A stretch of 64,000 nt of DNA from Sabellastarte sp. h YS-2021 (GCA_964017235.1 OZ024938.1:9229454-9293453), one strand, 5' to 3'. Shown: positions 42,063-52,417, counted from the first letter of the stretch. Numbers and translations are program-made. Notes: generated by a model not told the origin, from the letters alone.

Positions 42063-42160
42063 TGTGGTGAACAATAGCCCATATGGAAAGGCCACAAGAG
42101 ACAAATATAAACATGATGGTAATATTGTAAAATCCATATGGCCCAATCAATGGTTCACAG
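42063..42160 (-). CDS. Candidate internal exon: clarin-like membrane segment
   Basis: A strong acceptor (catatttttttctaagcag) precedes 42160 and a good donor (gtatgt) follows 42063 on the minus strand, giving a 98-base exon. The translation is CEPLIGPYGFY, one residue (N), then ITIMFIFVSCGLSIWAIVHH. Clarins, tetraspan proteins of the claudin/PMP22 superfamily, have a conserved ETLHGPLGLY-type motif at the start of their third transmembrane helix. The E-(P/T)-L--GP-G-Y pattern and the following hydrophobic run fit this. No second clarin exon was identified in the window. If the donor is not used, the frame runs on to a stop at 42028. A chance match cannot be excluded. Confidence 0.4.
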
Positions 42161-42354
42161 CTGCTTAGAAAAAAATATGAGGAAGGCCTCCCAGGTCTAG
42201 ATAACACATCTGGAAAGGTTTGGCATGTCTGACAACACTGACCTAAGGTTAGAGTATGAACCTGGATAGATCTAGAAGTCCAACCTAAAATACTTGACTG
42301 TCTCATGCACTTAAAATTAAATGCTTATGTACTCTGATTTTGAAGGAACCATAA

Positions 42355-42420
42355 GAACTATACAGGTCATATCATGATGGGTAGTTTTATGGGCGGAGGA
42401 AACCAGTGCATACAGTTCTC
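42355..42420 (-). mobile_element. S3 SINE fragment
   Basis: TACAGGTCATATCATGATGG, GTAGTT and GGAGGAAACCAGTGCATACA are the reverse of the S3 3' body. Only about 65 bases are left. Confidence 0.6.
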
Positions 42421-42477
42421 GAATGACATAATAAGTTAGAAATATATCATGAATGGAGATGACAATATTATACTCTA

Positions 42478-42545
42478 ATCTAATCTATTGCTTTGCAAGT
42501 GCAATATCTTCCCCACAGAGGGGAACTCAGTGCGCTAATTGAACA
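42478..42545 (+). repeat. Short repeat X, copy 1
   Basis: CTAATCTATTGCTTTGCAAG, and later GGGAACTCAGTGCGCTAA, recur at 63905-63962 as CTGATCTACTGCTTTGCAGG and GGGAACTCAGTGATCTAA. Function and family are unknown. Confidence 0.4.
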
Positions 42546-42649
42546 ATATCATTATTGTAGGGAAGTCGAGGGGCGTTCAAGGTCTGTAGTCCAGGATGGT
42601 GAGTGTAACCCGGAGAAAAGAAAAACTAAGTTGGGAAACTAGAGCTGAA

Positions 42650-42930
42650 GAGGTGAGTTTTAAGGTGCTTATACGAGTGTGTAGCACGAGTATTATCTTG
42701 TTATTTTTCATGAGAAAGATATTTGTGCATACATATCTAATGAGATATGCTTTATTTATGTTATCCACCATTTTGCATCAATAACAAGCAAAGAATGCCA
42801 CAAAACTGCCACATCTGCCATATACATAGGGACATCAGATAGATTAGAAACTTTATTTTTTTTACTTTAGAATAACTGTCATTTCTGCATGGATTTTAAT
42901 GCTCAGTTTAACTTTGATGAACTGACGTTT
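42650..42930 (-). repeat. W repeat, minus strand
   Basis: GTGTGTAGCACGAGTATTAT, TTTTTCATGAGAAAGATATT, ACATATCTAATGAGATATGC, TTATCCACCATTTTG and ACATAGGGACATCAGATAGA are the reverse of the W order. The two opposing open frames inside are by-products. Confidence 0.6.
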
Positions 42931-43065
42931 GAATTATTTTACATTTAATTTTTTTTCACTGTGAGCCTACTGCGATGCTAGTTACTTAGATGTAACGTTG
43001 GTGACCTATCTTCACTAAAATATCCAGCTTTATTATGATATTCTGTATAACTACAATGAACATCT

Positions 43066-43091
43066 ACACACACACACACACACACACACAC
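43066..43091. repeat. AC microsatellite, 13 units
   Basis: This is an uninterrupted AC dinucleotide run, directly followed by CCCC. Confidence 0.9.
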
Positions 43092-43419
43092 CCCATCCCC
43101 TATATTAATTTGAAGCAACGACTATTTTAGTACAAGATAAAAAGAAAACACATAAATACTTCACACATACTTCAGAGATAATAGCTTGCATTGAATGTGG
43201 GGAAAAACTGCCATTGTGAATTCACAACTTGTACAATTCATTCATATTTTCATGTATACTGTTATGGTTGACATTGGTACATTTAAAATTAGTCACAAAA
43301 TCTGTGTTATTTTTTATATGTTTCCTTTTGAAAGTAATCCAGTTAAAATCCAACAACATTTTCTAAATATTTCAAATTATTATTATGATTATTACTTTGC
43401 AAAATTGTTGCAAAGTATA

Positions 43420-43605
43420 TTACTCATTCTGTTTGCTTGTTTGTAAGTTTGTTTACAGTATAACTCCAAAACTACTGCACAGATGGTTATGAATTTTTTA
43501 GGGAGCATCATAATTGTTACAAGGAAGATCTGATTCAAATTTGGACATGATCTGGTCAATATCCTTGATTCTGAGCGGAATGAGTAATGTACTTTCTTGT
43601 TATTG
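43420..43605 (+). repeat. R repeat, 5' half
   Basis: TTCTGTTTGCTTGTTTGTAA, GTTTACAGTATAACTCCAAA, ACTGCACAGATGGTTATGAA and TTTAGGGAGCATCATAATTG match the copy at 49610 closely (GCTTGTTTGTTTGTAAG, GGCGTAATTCCAAAAG, GGGAGCATC). The two form a subfamily of R. Confidence 0.65.
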
Positions 43606-44340
43606 TTATTATTATTTACATTAGATTTTACTTTATTACAGTGACATTTAATGTGTGTAACAATTTAGATAAATAACAATAATCAAGCACAATTTTTTCC
43701 CAACCTTAAATGGGTTTATATGCCACTTTGAACACTGATACATAGTTAAGACCACAGGTCTAATTACACAAAAGAAATTTCAAATTTATTAATAATGTAA
43801 AAATAAAAGAAATTAATATGACATCCCTTCCTTATGCTTATGCCATTCTTTCATTAAAAGTAGGCAATTCTTTCATGTGGTTCTTGCTTATATAGATAAA
43901 TTATTTCAATTGATCCAAGGTCTAAAACTAAGTGACGTTTTTTGGTGATTTCAGTTTATAACCCATCCCCTATTTCATTATAGGCAGGACAGATATATTT
44001 AAAAATTAAATTCAGTCTCAATTAAGTTATGGGAACAATTTGCACACAGAGGTTCTTTGGGACCAAGAAATCTTAGCAGATTAGTTTTAGTATTGATGGC
44101 TCCAATCATGTCAGTTTGTTACTTTGAAATCTTTTGAAGTATGTTGGTCAGTCGGTTTGTATATTTGTTTGTTTATTAGCACGTTAAAGGTCACAATTTT
44201 GGAGCTAGGATTCTCATTATTTTTCCATATAGCATTGCTCAGAATAGAGCATGACCAAATTTCAACAAAACGGGTAGCATTTTTACATAGCTATGACCAT
44301 TTTAGCCACTTAGCTTCTGCATTCACAAATATCTACCATA

Positions 44341-44512
44341 TCTACCACTGGGGCCTAGTGGGTAATACACTCAGAGGACGTGGGTTCAAACCCAAGTACA
44401 GGCAGATACATAGTGGCTCGGATGACCACTTAAAATGGTGGTCCTCTGTTATTGGATCCTATCCCCAGTGGCAGGCTAAAGAACCTCAAGGACATTGAAA
44501 AATGGTCATGCC
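44341..44512 (+). mobile_element. tRNA-derived SINE, family S1, 3'-truncated
   Basis: GGGGCCTAGTGGGTAATACA, GTGGGTTCAAACCCAAGTAC, GTGGCTCGGATGACCACTTA and CTAAAGAACCTCAAGGACAT identify S1. It stops after GGTCATGCC. Confidence 0.75.
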
Positions 44513-44689
44513 AATATTTTGTTACAGGTCCTGGGTCAGGGTTTATCCCTTTATGTTTAGCCATATATTAAACTGTTTTATCGCCCATTTTCTCATGCGA
44601 AGTCATTCCGATTGAAAGTTATCCCTGTCAGAAACCTCTGTGTCTGTGGTCTATGTATACCTACACACATGAACAAAGCAAAACATATT

Positions 44690-45010
44690 ACAATATCTTT
44701 AACCTCCACAAGAGGGTTTTGATTTTTCAGTGCATTTATTTGTCCGCCTGTCTGTTTGCCTGTTTTTGCTATCACTCCAAACATTATAAATAGATATTTT
44801 TGAAGTATTTTTGGTTGCATTTGCTTTTCTTTTTGTGTGTTTGTTTGTTTGTGTGTACGAGATTACTGAAAAAGCAATGTAAAGCTGTTTCTGAATTATT
44901 TAATGTTGCTAGTGCATGACATAAGGAAGAAGTGATTACATTTTGGGATAGATCTGGATCATATGCTGGATGGAAAAAAGAAAGAATTTTCATCCCATCT
45001 TTTATTTATT
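44690..45010 (+). repeat. R repeat, TTTG-bearing copy
   Basis: TAACCTCCACAAGAGGGTTT, TTTGTCCGCCTGTCTGTTTG, GTTTTTGCTATCACTCCAAA and later GGATAGATCTGGATCATATG with GCTGGATGGAAAA follow the R order. The 3' continuation (GGAAAAATCCAGATTATATT, TGGAGGTTTATGATCT) is at 46840-46905, after the 225-bp MITE. Confidence 0.6.
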
Positions 45011-45169
45011 TTCAGTGTCTTTGGCTTCAAGAATTTTTATCGGCCTTGCCCAAGTAAGAAGTGATTAGAGTAAGAAATCTAAAATTCGCCACATATCTGA
45101 AATTCGCCACATGTCAAAATACTAATAAAATAAATGAATTGTGGTGAGATTTGTTGAATGTATAGTAAA

Positions 45170-46704
45170 CTAGACCTATCGCATCGGAGAACCGATGCAA
45201 ATTGTATCCACCAGAAGAAAACTCACCAAAGCCATTCTAACATCGCTTAACCTTGAAGGAGAAGCCCAAGGTGAAATCTGACCATATCAAAAGATTCTTA
45301 GCCAATGATTTCCTATAGGTTGGGGTGACACTGCAAACCTCTAGGAATACGAATAAGCAAGATATGAACACTAATTTTGGCAATCCTCATTTGACCTTGA
45401 AAGAGGGGCCAAAGGTCAAATCCGATCACGCCAAAAGATTTGCAGCCCATAATTTCCTAGATTTTGGGTGACCATTCCAAAGCTCTAGGACCAATAATAA
45501 GCGAGTTATAAGCACTTTTAAGTTTGGCTATCCTCGTTTGACCTTGATGGAGGGTCCAAGGTCAAATCCGACCACAGCAATAGATTCCCAGCACATGATT
45601 TTGTGTACTATCCTCGTTTGACCTTGAAGGAGGGGTCCAAGGTCAAATCCGACCACAGCAAAAGACTCCCAGCCCATGATTTCCTATAGGTTGGTTTACC
45701 ATCTCAAACCTCTAAGACCAATAATAAGCAAGTTATAAGCACTTTTAAGTTTGGCTATCCTCAATTAACCTTGAAGGAGGGGTCCAAGGTCAAATCCGAC
45801 CACACCAAAAGATTCCCAGCCCATGATTTCCTATAGGTTGGTTTACCATCCCAAGCATCTAGGACCAATAATAAGTGAGTTATAAGCACTTTTAAGTTTG
45901 GCTATGCTCGTTTGACCTTGAAGGAGGGGTCCAATGCCAAATCCAACCACACCAAAAGACTCCCAGCCCATGATTTCCTGTAGGTTGGTTTACCATCCTA
46001 AACCTCTACGACCAATAATAAGCGAGTTATAAGCACTTTTAAGTTTGGCTATCCTCATTTGACCTTGAAGGAGGGGTCCAAGGTCAAATCCGACCACACC
46101 AAAAGATTCCCAGCCCATGATTTTCTTTAGGTTGGTTTACCATCCTAAACCTCTACGACCAATAATAAGCGAGTTACAAGCACTTTTATGTTTGGCTATC
46201 CTCATTTGACCTTGAAGGAGGGGTCCAAGGTCAAATCCGACCACACCAAAAGATTCCCACCCCATGATTTCCTATAGGTTGGTTTACCATCCCAAACCTC
46301 TAGGACCAATAATAAGCGAGTTATAAGCACTTTTAAGTTTGGCTATCCTCGTTTGACCTTGAAGGAGGGGTCCAAGGTCAAATCCGACCACACCAAAAGA
46401 TTCCCAGCCCATGATTTCCTATAGGTTGGTTTACCATCCCAAACATCTAGGACCAATAATAAGCGAGATATAAGCACTTTTCATGACTGCAAAGAAACGC
46501 CTTGTTTTTCAAAATGAGGCCAAAAATTTTCCCAGGCAAGATTTTATGGCTATGAATATATCCTGCAAATTTGAGAAGGCTGGCTATAATATTTTTTCAT
46601 TAGAGCGGTAACGGTGAAATCTCTCTACACACTGTGGCGGCGGCGGCATAGGCATAACAAAGTCAAATCCATAGTATCCACCGGATGCTATCCGGTGGAT
46701 ACAA
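45170..46704 (-). mobile_element. Helentron-like (HINE) non-autonomous element
   Basis: On the minus strand it starts TTGTATCCACCGG at 46704 and ends CTAG at 45170. It lies between A and T of the host MITE with no target duplication. A hairpin (GCATCGG, loop, CCGATGC at 45181-45198) sits 7 bases inside the CTAG end. GGTGGATACAA at 46694-46704 has its inverted partner TTGTATCCACC at 45202-45212. The start forms a perfect 13-base-arm hairpin at 46674-46702. The centre is a 147-base satellite array. These are the known marks of Helitron-2/Helentron-derived elements (DINE-1 in Drosophila, pearl in oysters). No Rep/helicase is encoded. Confidence 0.85.
45250..46485. repeat. 147-bp satellite array inside the Helentron-like element
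   Basis: The anchor word ACCTTGA-GGAGG starts at 45250, 45394, 45541, 45621, 45768, 45915, 46062, 46209 and 46356. The last five steps are exactly 147 bases, the first two are 144 and 147, and one step of 80 is an internal deletion. Each unit carries CAAGGTCAAATCCGACCACA and CCAATAATAAGCGAGTTATA. The outer units are more diverged than the inner ones. Non-coding. Confidence 0.9.
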
Positions 46705-46839
46705 TTAAGGCTTTTTGAACTGAAAAATACCAATTTCTAGACAAAAACATCATTTTCTTCATAAAATTAACTAAGGTTTTAGAGGTGGCGAATTTTAGAT
46801 TCCTGGCGAATTTTAGATTTCTTACTCTTACTCATCTTT

Positions 46840-46910
46840 GGAAAAATCCAGATTATATTCTGGATCCAGAAAATCCTAAATGAAGATGCTCCCTTGTGGA
46901 GGTTTATGAT
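46840..46910 (+). repeat. R repeat, 3' remainder
   Basis: GGAAAAATCCAGATTATATT, TGGATCCAGAAAATCC and CTCCCTTGTGGAGGTTTATG are the 3' R phrases that continue the copy at 44690-45010. Confidence 0.5.
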
Positions 46911-46914
46911 CTAC

Positions 46915-47268
46915 TATGGCTTTCTGATTTTTATGTATTAATAGCCAGAACATGTAGATATTAACATGACTATTGTAACATATTGTTTTTGGTTTAATAT
47001 GTTTAAATCTGATTATTAATGTATATTTTCCACCAGTACTTTCTTATGAAATAACAGAATATTTTATAACATTTGGCTTTAAAATACCTAATTATAATCA
47101 ATTGGTTTTCAGAATTAGGGTATATATCTTAGTGCCTTATCGGAAATATATGAACTGGGTATTACTTGCAATAACTAAGTCCTGTCAGTAAGTAGTTTTC
47201 CTAGTTATTTTATGGACTCGGTAACAATCACAGCGGGCATAAATGTGTACTAAACCTATCTCATTTTT
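46915..47268. other. Unassigned non-coding sequence
   Basis: No gene or repeat was recognised. Confidence 0.3.
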
Positions 47269-47270
47269 TG

Positions 47271-47675
47271 AAGTGCCTGTTTCCATTTGGCTATAGTTTT
47301 TCACATTTAAAGTGCCAATCTCCACTAAGGTGATTTTGATCTATAATAAATGCAAGATTCCATTCAGCTTATTTTTCATGTTTGAAGTGTTAGTTTCCAT
47401 TCATCTGACCTTTTCATATCTGAAATACAAGTTGCCATATAGCAGCTTTTTTCAATATAAAGTGCAAGTTTCCATTCAGCTGATTTTCATATTTAAAGTG
47501 CATGTAACCATTCAGCTAATTTGTCTGTATAAGTGCCATTCTCCATTCTGATGATTTTTTTCTGTATAAAGTGCATTTTCTCATTCAAATGATTTTCAAA
47601 TTTTAAGTGCACGTTCATTCAGTCTATTTTCTTAATTCATTTAAAAGTTTCAATCAGTTTTCTTCTTTTAGAAAT
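47271..47675. repeat. Degenerate ~37-bp minisatellite
   Basis: About eleven units begin with AAGTGC or a near variant, have TTCCATTCAGCTGATTTT in the middle and end in TATATTTA-like sequence. The best units are at about 47459 and 47496. The spacing varies from about 35 to 40 bases. The plus-strand open frame in it is a repeat by-product. Confidence 0.75.
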
Positions 47676-47829
47676 ATAAGTATAACTTCACCTGAACACT
47701 TTTCATTCACAAGCTGACTTCCAATTTGAACAAAGCTTAAATTTATTTTGGTCAACATGAGCAAGCTGCGAAACAATTAGTAACACGAGTAGTGCACAAT
47801 TTATAAAAGTCTGGAGTCCAAAAAAAATA

Positions 47830-47993
47830 AACAAGGCCGAAAGGGGTTTTGGTCTACTAGCCCGAGCCACAAAGCCATCAGAGACATGAGTAATAATACA
47901 CTGCGGCGGTCACCCATCACCAAGTACTAATGTAACACATTGCTATTTAACTTCAGTGATGATACAGGTAGTCATCCCACTACACCACAATTC
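47830..47993 (-). mobile_element. 5S-derived SINE, best copy
   Basis: In reverse complement it reads ATCACTGAAGTTAAATAGCA, TTAGTACTTGGTGATGGGTG and ACCGCC, aligning with the 5S rRNA internal promoter boxes (GAAGTTAAGCAGC, TTAGTACTTGGATGGGTGACCGCC). The body is TCTCTGATGGCTTTGTGGCT and TAGTAGACCAAAACCC, ending CCTTGTTTATTTTTTT. CACAATTTATAAAAGTCTGG on one side and CACAATTCATGAAAGTCTAG on the other are similar, but the second may be part of the element head. Confidence 0.8.
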
Positions 47994-47999
47994 ATGAAA

Positions 48000-48890
48000 G
48001 TCTAGAGACAAACAAAAAAGTGGTCTTTTGAAGTTCACCCTTAAAAAGTGCTATCCTTCTCTAGAAACACAACCCTAGGGTAGAGAAGTCACTCTCAAAA
48101 ACTGATTCTAACAATACGATTAAAACAAACAATATAAATCTGTTCAACACAATTTTTTCCTAAATCTGTAATTAAATAAAATCCAACATTCCATATCTTT
48201 ATAATTTTATTACATATAACATCATTTGTGTATGAGTAAAATGTCCTTTTGGCTGATGAAACACCAAAAGCTTTTGCAGGAGTAGTTTAAATGTACCAAC
48301 TGGTTTATGCTTCAGTTAACATGGGCATCTATTTATAGTAACAAATACAATTTGCATAGTCCTATAGTGGACCATAACCATATATCATCAGCAAATAGCA
48401 TTACGTCCATCTGTGTGTAAAGTTAGCCTTCATTTCAAGGACTAGTTTCTCTGATTTACTTGGTGTGAGTGTTTCTGTGTGTATGGCCAGAGAATTTATG
48501 TCTCTTTTACTGTGATTAGTAGTGTTACTAATATTAGAACAACAAAATGTGGGCCACATTTGTCTGAAATGTTGCCATATTTAACCCCTTTCCAGACTGT
48601 GTATATAACGCCTTTACAGTGTCTTTGTGAGCTTTCCTATCAGCTTTTTAAGGCTTTCCCAGCCACACCACCTAAAAAAGTCCTTTATATACTGCATAAC
48701 CTGGTAGGTGGTACCAAACCTCATGCAGAGCAGCAATCAAGTTTTGTCCTGAGAGAAACCATAAATTGTACAACTGAAAAGATAGGCCATGTAACCTACT
48801 CCACAACCTATGATCGGATGTCCCTGGATGTTCATCAGTTTAGTCTATCCCTGCACAAATCAAAGAAGTAATTTGGTCAAAGTTTTCCTT
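48000..48890. other. Unassigned sequence upstream of a LINE relic
   Basis: It contains a 130-residue open frame (48479-48871) with no recognised motif. It might be decayed LINE body, since a LINE C-terminus follows at 48890 on the same strand, but no RT motif was found in it. Confidence 0.3.
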
Positions 48891-49160
48891 TTCATGCTTC
48901 TACAGGCTGAAATGAATTGCCTGATTATGTTTGCTCTGCTTCCCCTGTCACCTATTTCAGGAAGAAAATCAAATCACATTTGTTCTCCAAGGTCGGTCCA
49001 CCGTAGTTTATATTTAGCCGTTGTCTCTGTAGTAATGACCATTGCTGTCCCCATGGGCAGATAAATTTTGCAATATTACTTATCATTGTTGCCTTTTATA
49101 GTCTGGGTTAATGCAGTGATTAAGTGCTATAAAAGTCCAGGATATAATAGAATAGAATAC
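48890..49160 (+). mobile_element. LINE 3' end relic with ATAGA tail
   Basis: One frame reads (stop)NELPDYVCSASPVTYFRKKI and KSHLFSKVGPP, matching WNELPD-VRSA--V-YFRKKLK-HLF with W changed to TGA. The 3' UTR has GCAGTGATTAAGTGCTATAA and AAGTCC, and the tail repeats ATAGA to about 49158. The 3' phrase is the reverse of that at 1620-1640. Confidence 0.75.
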
Positions 49161-49609
49161 CTTCAACTACTCCATCTCATGTAGATAACCAGTAACATCA
49201 AAACCTGACATGTTATTGTCAGAATTGTTGAACTCCAAGGATAAGTCTTCGCCTTTGGAATAAATCACTCGACTCAGTATTTTGCAGAAGAGTAGATAAG
49301 ATTAGATATAGCAATATAAAACAGGTCACAGCACCAGAAATGATAAGTCATAGAACCAAAAAGATATTATTTGTAACTGTTTAATGATCAAAAATAGTTG
49401 TCATAAGTACTCTGGTGATCAGTCTTAGGAAGGTTTCTAAATATTGTTAATATGTTTAACGATATATGACCCACAAAATGACTCTCAGTACTGCACGACC
49501 AAAGTGATAGTGAGGTCAACTGTCAAATAGGGGTACTTATGGCATACAGATTTATTACTCTCTACCTCCAAAGAGGAGATGTGAGGACATTTTGGTCACA
49601 TCCATTTGA

Positions 49610-49870
49610 TACTCTCCATAGTTTTTGCAAAGTATATTATTCATTCTGGTTGCTTGTTTGTTTGTAAGTTTGTTGTTTGTTTGTTTACTTATTTGTTTGT
49701 TTACGGCGTAATTCCAAAAGTAATTATCGGATGGTAATGGAATTTTTAGGGAGCATCTAAACTGATTCAAACTGATCCAAGGAAGAACTTTTCATATTTG
49801 GGCGTAATTGGGTCAATATCCTTGATTCTGGAGCAATTTTCAGTTACGTCACCATAGAAATCAATGAGAT
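49610..49870 (+). repeat. R repeat, subfamily with GGGAGCATC
   Basis: TTCTGGTTGCTTGTTTGTTT, GGCGTAATTCCAAAAGTAAT, GGATGGTAATGGAATTTTTA, GGGAGCATCTAAAC and TTGGGTCAATATCCTTGATT match 43420-43605. The matched text continues past the TTTG run, so this is a diverged R lineage rather than chance. Confidence 0.65.
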
Positions 49871-49955
49871 AATTTATTTAATACCCTGTAAGCAGACCAA
49901 TGGTTCATAAACAGAATGAGTCATATACTTTGCAAAAATTTTGAATGCATGCACT

Positions 49956-50525
49956 CAGCTCGCTTCCGATTTAAGTCCAGATTAAGGGACTTAAGTCCAG
50001 ATTTAGACTTAAATTTAAGACTTTGGTCTTAAATTTTGTCAACAGAATGTTAAGTCTGTGGTCTAAGACTTAGCGGATTTCACAAAGCAGCTAAGTCCAT
50101 GACATTTCCAAGTCAGTGGACTTAACTTTAAGTCTGGTAGGTAGTGGGCAAAAATTTGGTAAAAAGAACTTAAATATGGCCGCCATAAACATTTCTCCAC
50201 TTATACAGAACACCTAAATAAAGTAGTCATTGGAAAGTTTAAATGTGATAACAGGGTTTTCCATTTCAAAACCACACTTATCCTAAGATGATATGCATCA
50301 AATGAAGGATATATGTCCCCAATAGTACATTTTGAATAGATATACAAGGTCGCATGACACAGAAAACCACTGTGGTTATTTGATAAGCTTGGCCTTTTTT
50401 AGCTAAGTCACCCATTGTGAAATCCATTTAAGTCCCAGACCTAGTTAAAACCAAAGTCTTAGATTTATGTCCCTGACTTAAACAAAAACTTGACTAAGTC
50501 TAAGTCCCTTTGTGAAATCGGCCCC
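49956..50525 (-). mobile_element. CTTAAG-type non-autonomous DNA element, copy 3
   Basis: On the plus strand it ends AAGTCCCTTTGTGAAATCGG followed by CCCC, the reverse of a GGGGCCGATTTCACAAAGGG start. AAATATGGCCGCCATAAACA, GTCGCATGACACAGAAAACC and ACTGTGGTTATTTGATAAGC are the reverse of the internal phrases at 3660-3900 and 40930-41120. The left end is degraded. Confidence 0.75.
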
Positions 50526-50529
50526 TGGC

Positions 50530-51440
50530 TTTGTCCCCCCTCAAGCATGATCTAGATCTTCATCAGGACTCTTGAATGTTTGAGAGGGTATTTTGCAAAT
50601 ATCTTTTTCTTGTATCCCTGGGAGCAGGGAAGGGGGCTGTGCACTATCAGACACTGCATGTTTTTCAATTGATATTAACATCAAAAGCCAATCAAAATAA
50701 GAATTGGAGTCTGAAAACTACTGCCAGAATCCAGTATAACTAGGGTTATCCTTGGACAGAATTTATCTGTGTTTTTTTACTACCCTTCTTTTTACTGACA
50801 CAAATGTCTGGATTCCAGTTTTTTGGGATCATATTTATGTCTTGGTGTGTGCTAAAAATAGAAAATCCCTGCAGAGTAGGAAAATTGTGAGTTTATGAGT
50901 GGCCAGGAGATTGGTTATCTGATTATCGCCCACAGCCATAGACATGTAATTGAGATTATATGGGGCAAAATACTGCAGACATAAACTAGCTGATAGGTTA
51001 CTCTATAATTCTACAACTATTTCCAACAAGATTGCTGCATTAAAAGACTTGGATACTAAACTCCATTTTTTTATTTTTATACAGTCCAGGGTACATACCT
51101 TGAGTCTGGTTATATGGTTGGGTTTGCTTCTATTGTCACTGAAAGTATTATTGTGAAGCTTTATTGCTGAACATATAGCATTCACATAGCTTTTAAGGTT
51201 GTCGTTTTAAATCATTATTTCAATATTGATAACTATGAACAGACACATCGAACTTTAAATATGTCAATGCTAAACTTTAAACCACCAATAGTAACATTAC
51301 TTTATAAAGAGGCAGAATAAAAATAAATTTACTTTTAACCCTTTTCTTCACAAATATTTGGAACATTTCAAGAAATATATATAATGTGATCCAAAATGTG
51401 TTCAACATTCTACATTTTATATATTTAAGGTTGGATAATC
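50530..51440. other. Unassigned sequence with weak R phrases
   Basis: CATGATCTAGATCTTCATCA near 50545 and TATCCCTGGGAGCAGG near 50614 hint at an old R fragment. No gene was found. Confidence 0.3.
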
Positions 51441-51446
51441 GACAGA

Positions 51447-51605
51447 GAGGTCCCCAGTGGTCTGATGGTTAATCAAAGGATGTCACCTGTCTGTGGGTTC
51501 AAACCCACATGTGGCGATAATAAGGGACTGTCCCAGTACATGACCCTGACTACTGAACTGGACGTAAGACCCTAGCTTTCACTTTTACCTAATCACTAAC
51601 ATGTA
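51447..51605 (+). mobile_element. tRNA-derived SINE, family S2
   Basis: GAGGTCCCCAGTGGTCTGAT, GTGGGTTCAAACCCACATGT (B box), ACTGTCCCAGTACATGACCC and GAACTGGACGTAAGACCC match the copy at 4424. The A-box region is shortened by a deletion. Confidence 0.7.
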
Positions 51606-51694
51606 CCCAATTCTAGGTAGGGTTTTACAATACCCTTCAGACAGAGAAGTTAAAGCTCCTTGACTATTTGAGATTTGCACCTATAATATATTTG

Positions 51695-51919
51695 TGGGGG
51701 CCATGGTGGCAGAGTGGTAACACCACTGAGATCGGAGTTCGAATCCCGGCACAACCTCAAGTGGGAAAGCTGGTAGTTGCTTACCATTATTCGGAAGTTT
51801 ACAGTACAGAACCTTGTCTAAGTGTATGTACTGGTTTCCTCTACCCTTCCAACTACCAGTCGTGATATGACCTATACAATGTGTTGAAAGCGACGTTAAA
51901 ACTCAAATAAATAAATAAA
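51695..51919 (+). mobile_element. tRNA-derived SINE, family S3, perfect target duplication
   Basis: The element runs from GGGGGCCATGGTGGCAGAGT (A box) through GGAGTTCGAATCCCGGCAC (B box), GCTGGTAGTTGCTTACCATT and GTTGAAAGCGACGTTAAAAC to an AAATAAATAAATAAA tail. ATAATATATTTG flanks it on both sides (51683-51694 and 51920-51931), a perfect 12-base duplication. It is full length and recent in appearance. Confidence 0.9.
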
Positions 51920-52393
51920 ATAATATATTTGGCATCTCAAGTCTGAATAAAGATTTACTCAAAATCTTTAAGTAAAACATTCAAAATATATTCGCTATCT
52001 GGAACCTTCCAAACTGTGAAACTTGACAAGGAGTCTTATATAATTCTATAACCCTGCTTGTAGTCTTAGGCAGACTGAAGAAGATTGTCTTAACCCACTT
52101 CACAATCCAAACAAATTTAACGGGCTTGAAGGAAACTGGGTATGTTATCACCTTGAAGCAATTGTTTGACTTTGGGAATGACGCGTATGTAGTTAAACTA
52201 CACAGAACACCTTTTGCAATTTGGCAGTATACAGGCAATTTATAAACTTAATGTGAACAAAATGTCATTTCAAGCCACCATTTAGCGGACTCTTTAAATT
52301 GGCAATAAGAACATTTCTGAACAAAATCAGCCCTGCAAACTGGCACCGGATCAATTTGGCAAATTCACCTATGAAACTACAGGGGGTTCGACA

Positions 52394-52417
52394 CCCCCCC
52401 CCCCCCCCCCCCCCCCC
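52394..52417. repeat. C24 homopolymer
   Basis: An uninterrupted run of 24 C follows GACAC. Confidence 0.9.

Larger units (their letters stand above)
45068..46827 (+). mobile_element. 225-bp MITE, copy filled by a Helentron-like element
   Basis: The ends are the same GAGTAAGAAATCTAAAATTC inverted repeats as at 26208-26432. Removing 45170-46704 leaves 225 bases, exactly the size of the empty copy. It is flanked by TA on the left and TTA on the right. The R repeat phrases on both sides suggest it landed in an R element. Confidence 0.9.

Noticed and set aside
45250..46485. CRISPR-like array
   Set aside because: The units are contiguous 147-base monomers with no short-repeat and spacer structure, and the DNA is eukaryotic.
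48479..48871. 130-codon plus-strand frame
   Set aside because: No recognised domain and no splice context. It overlaps the start of a LINE relic that is in another frame.
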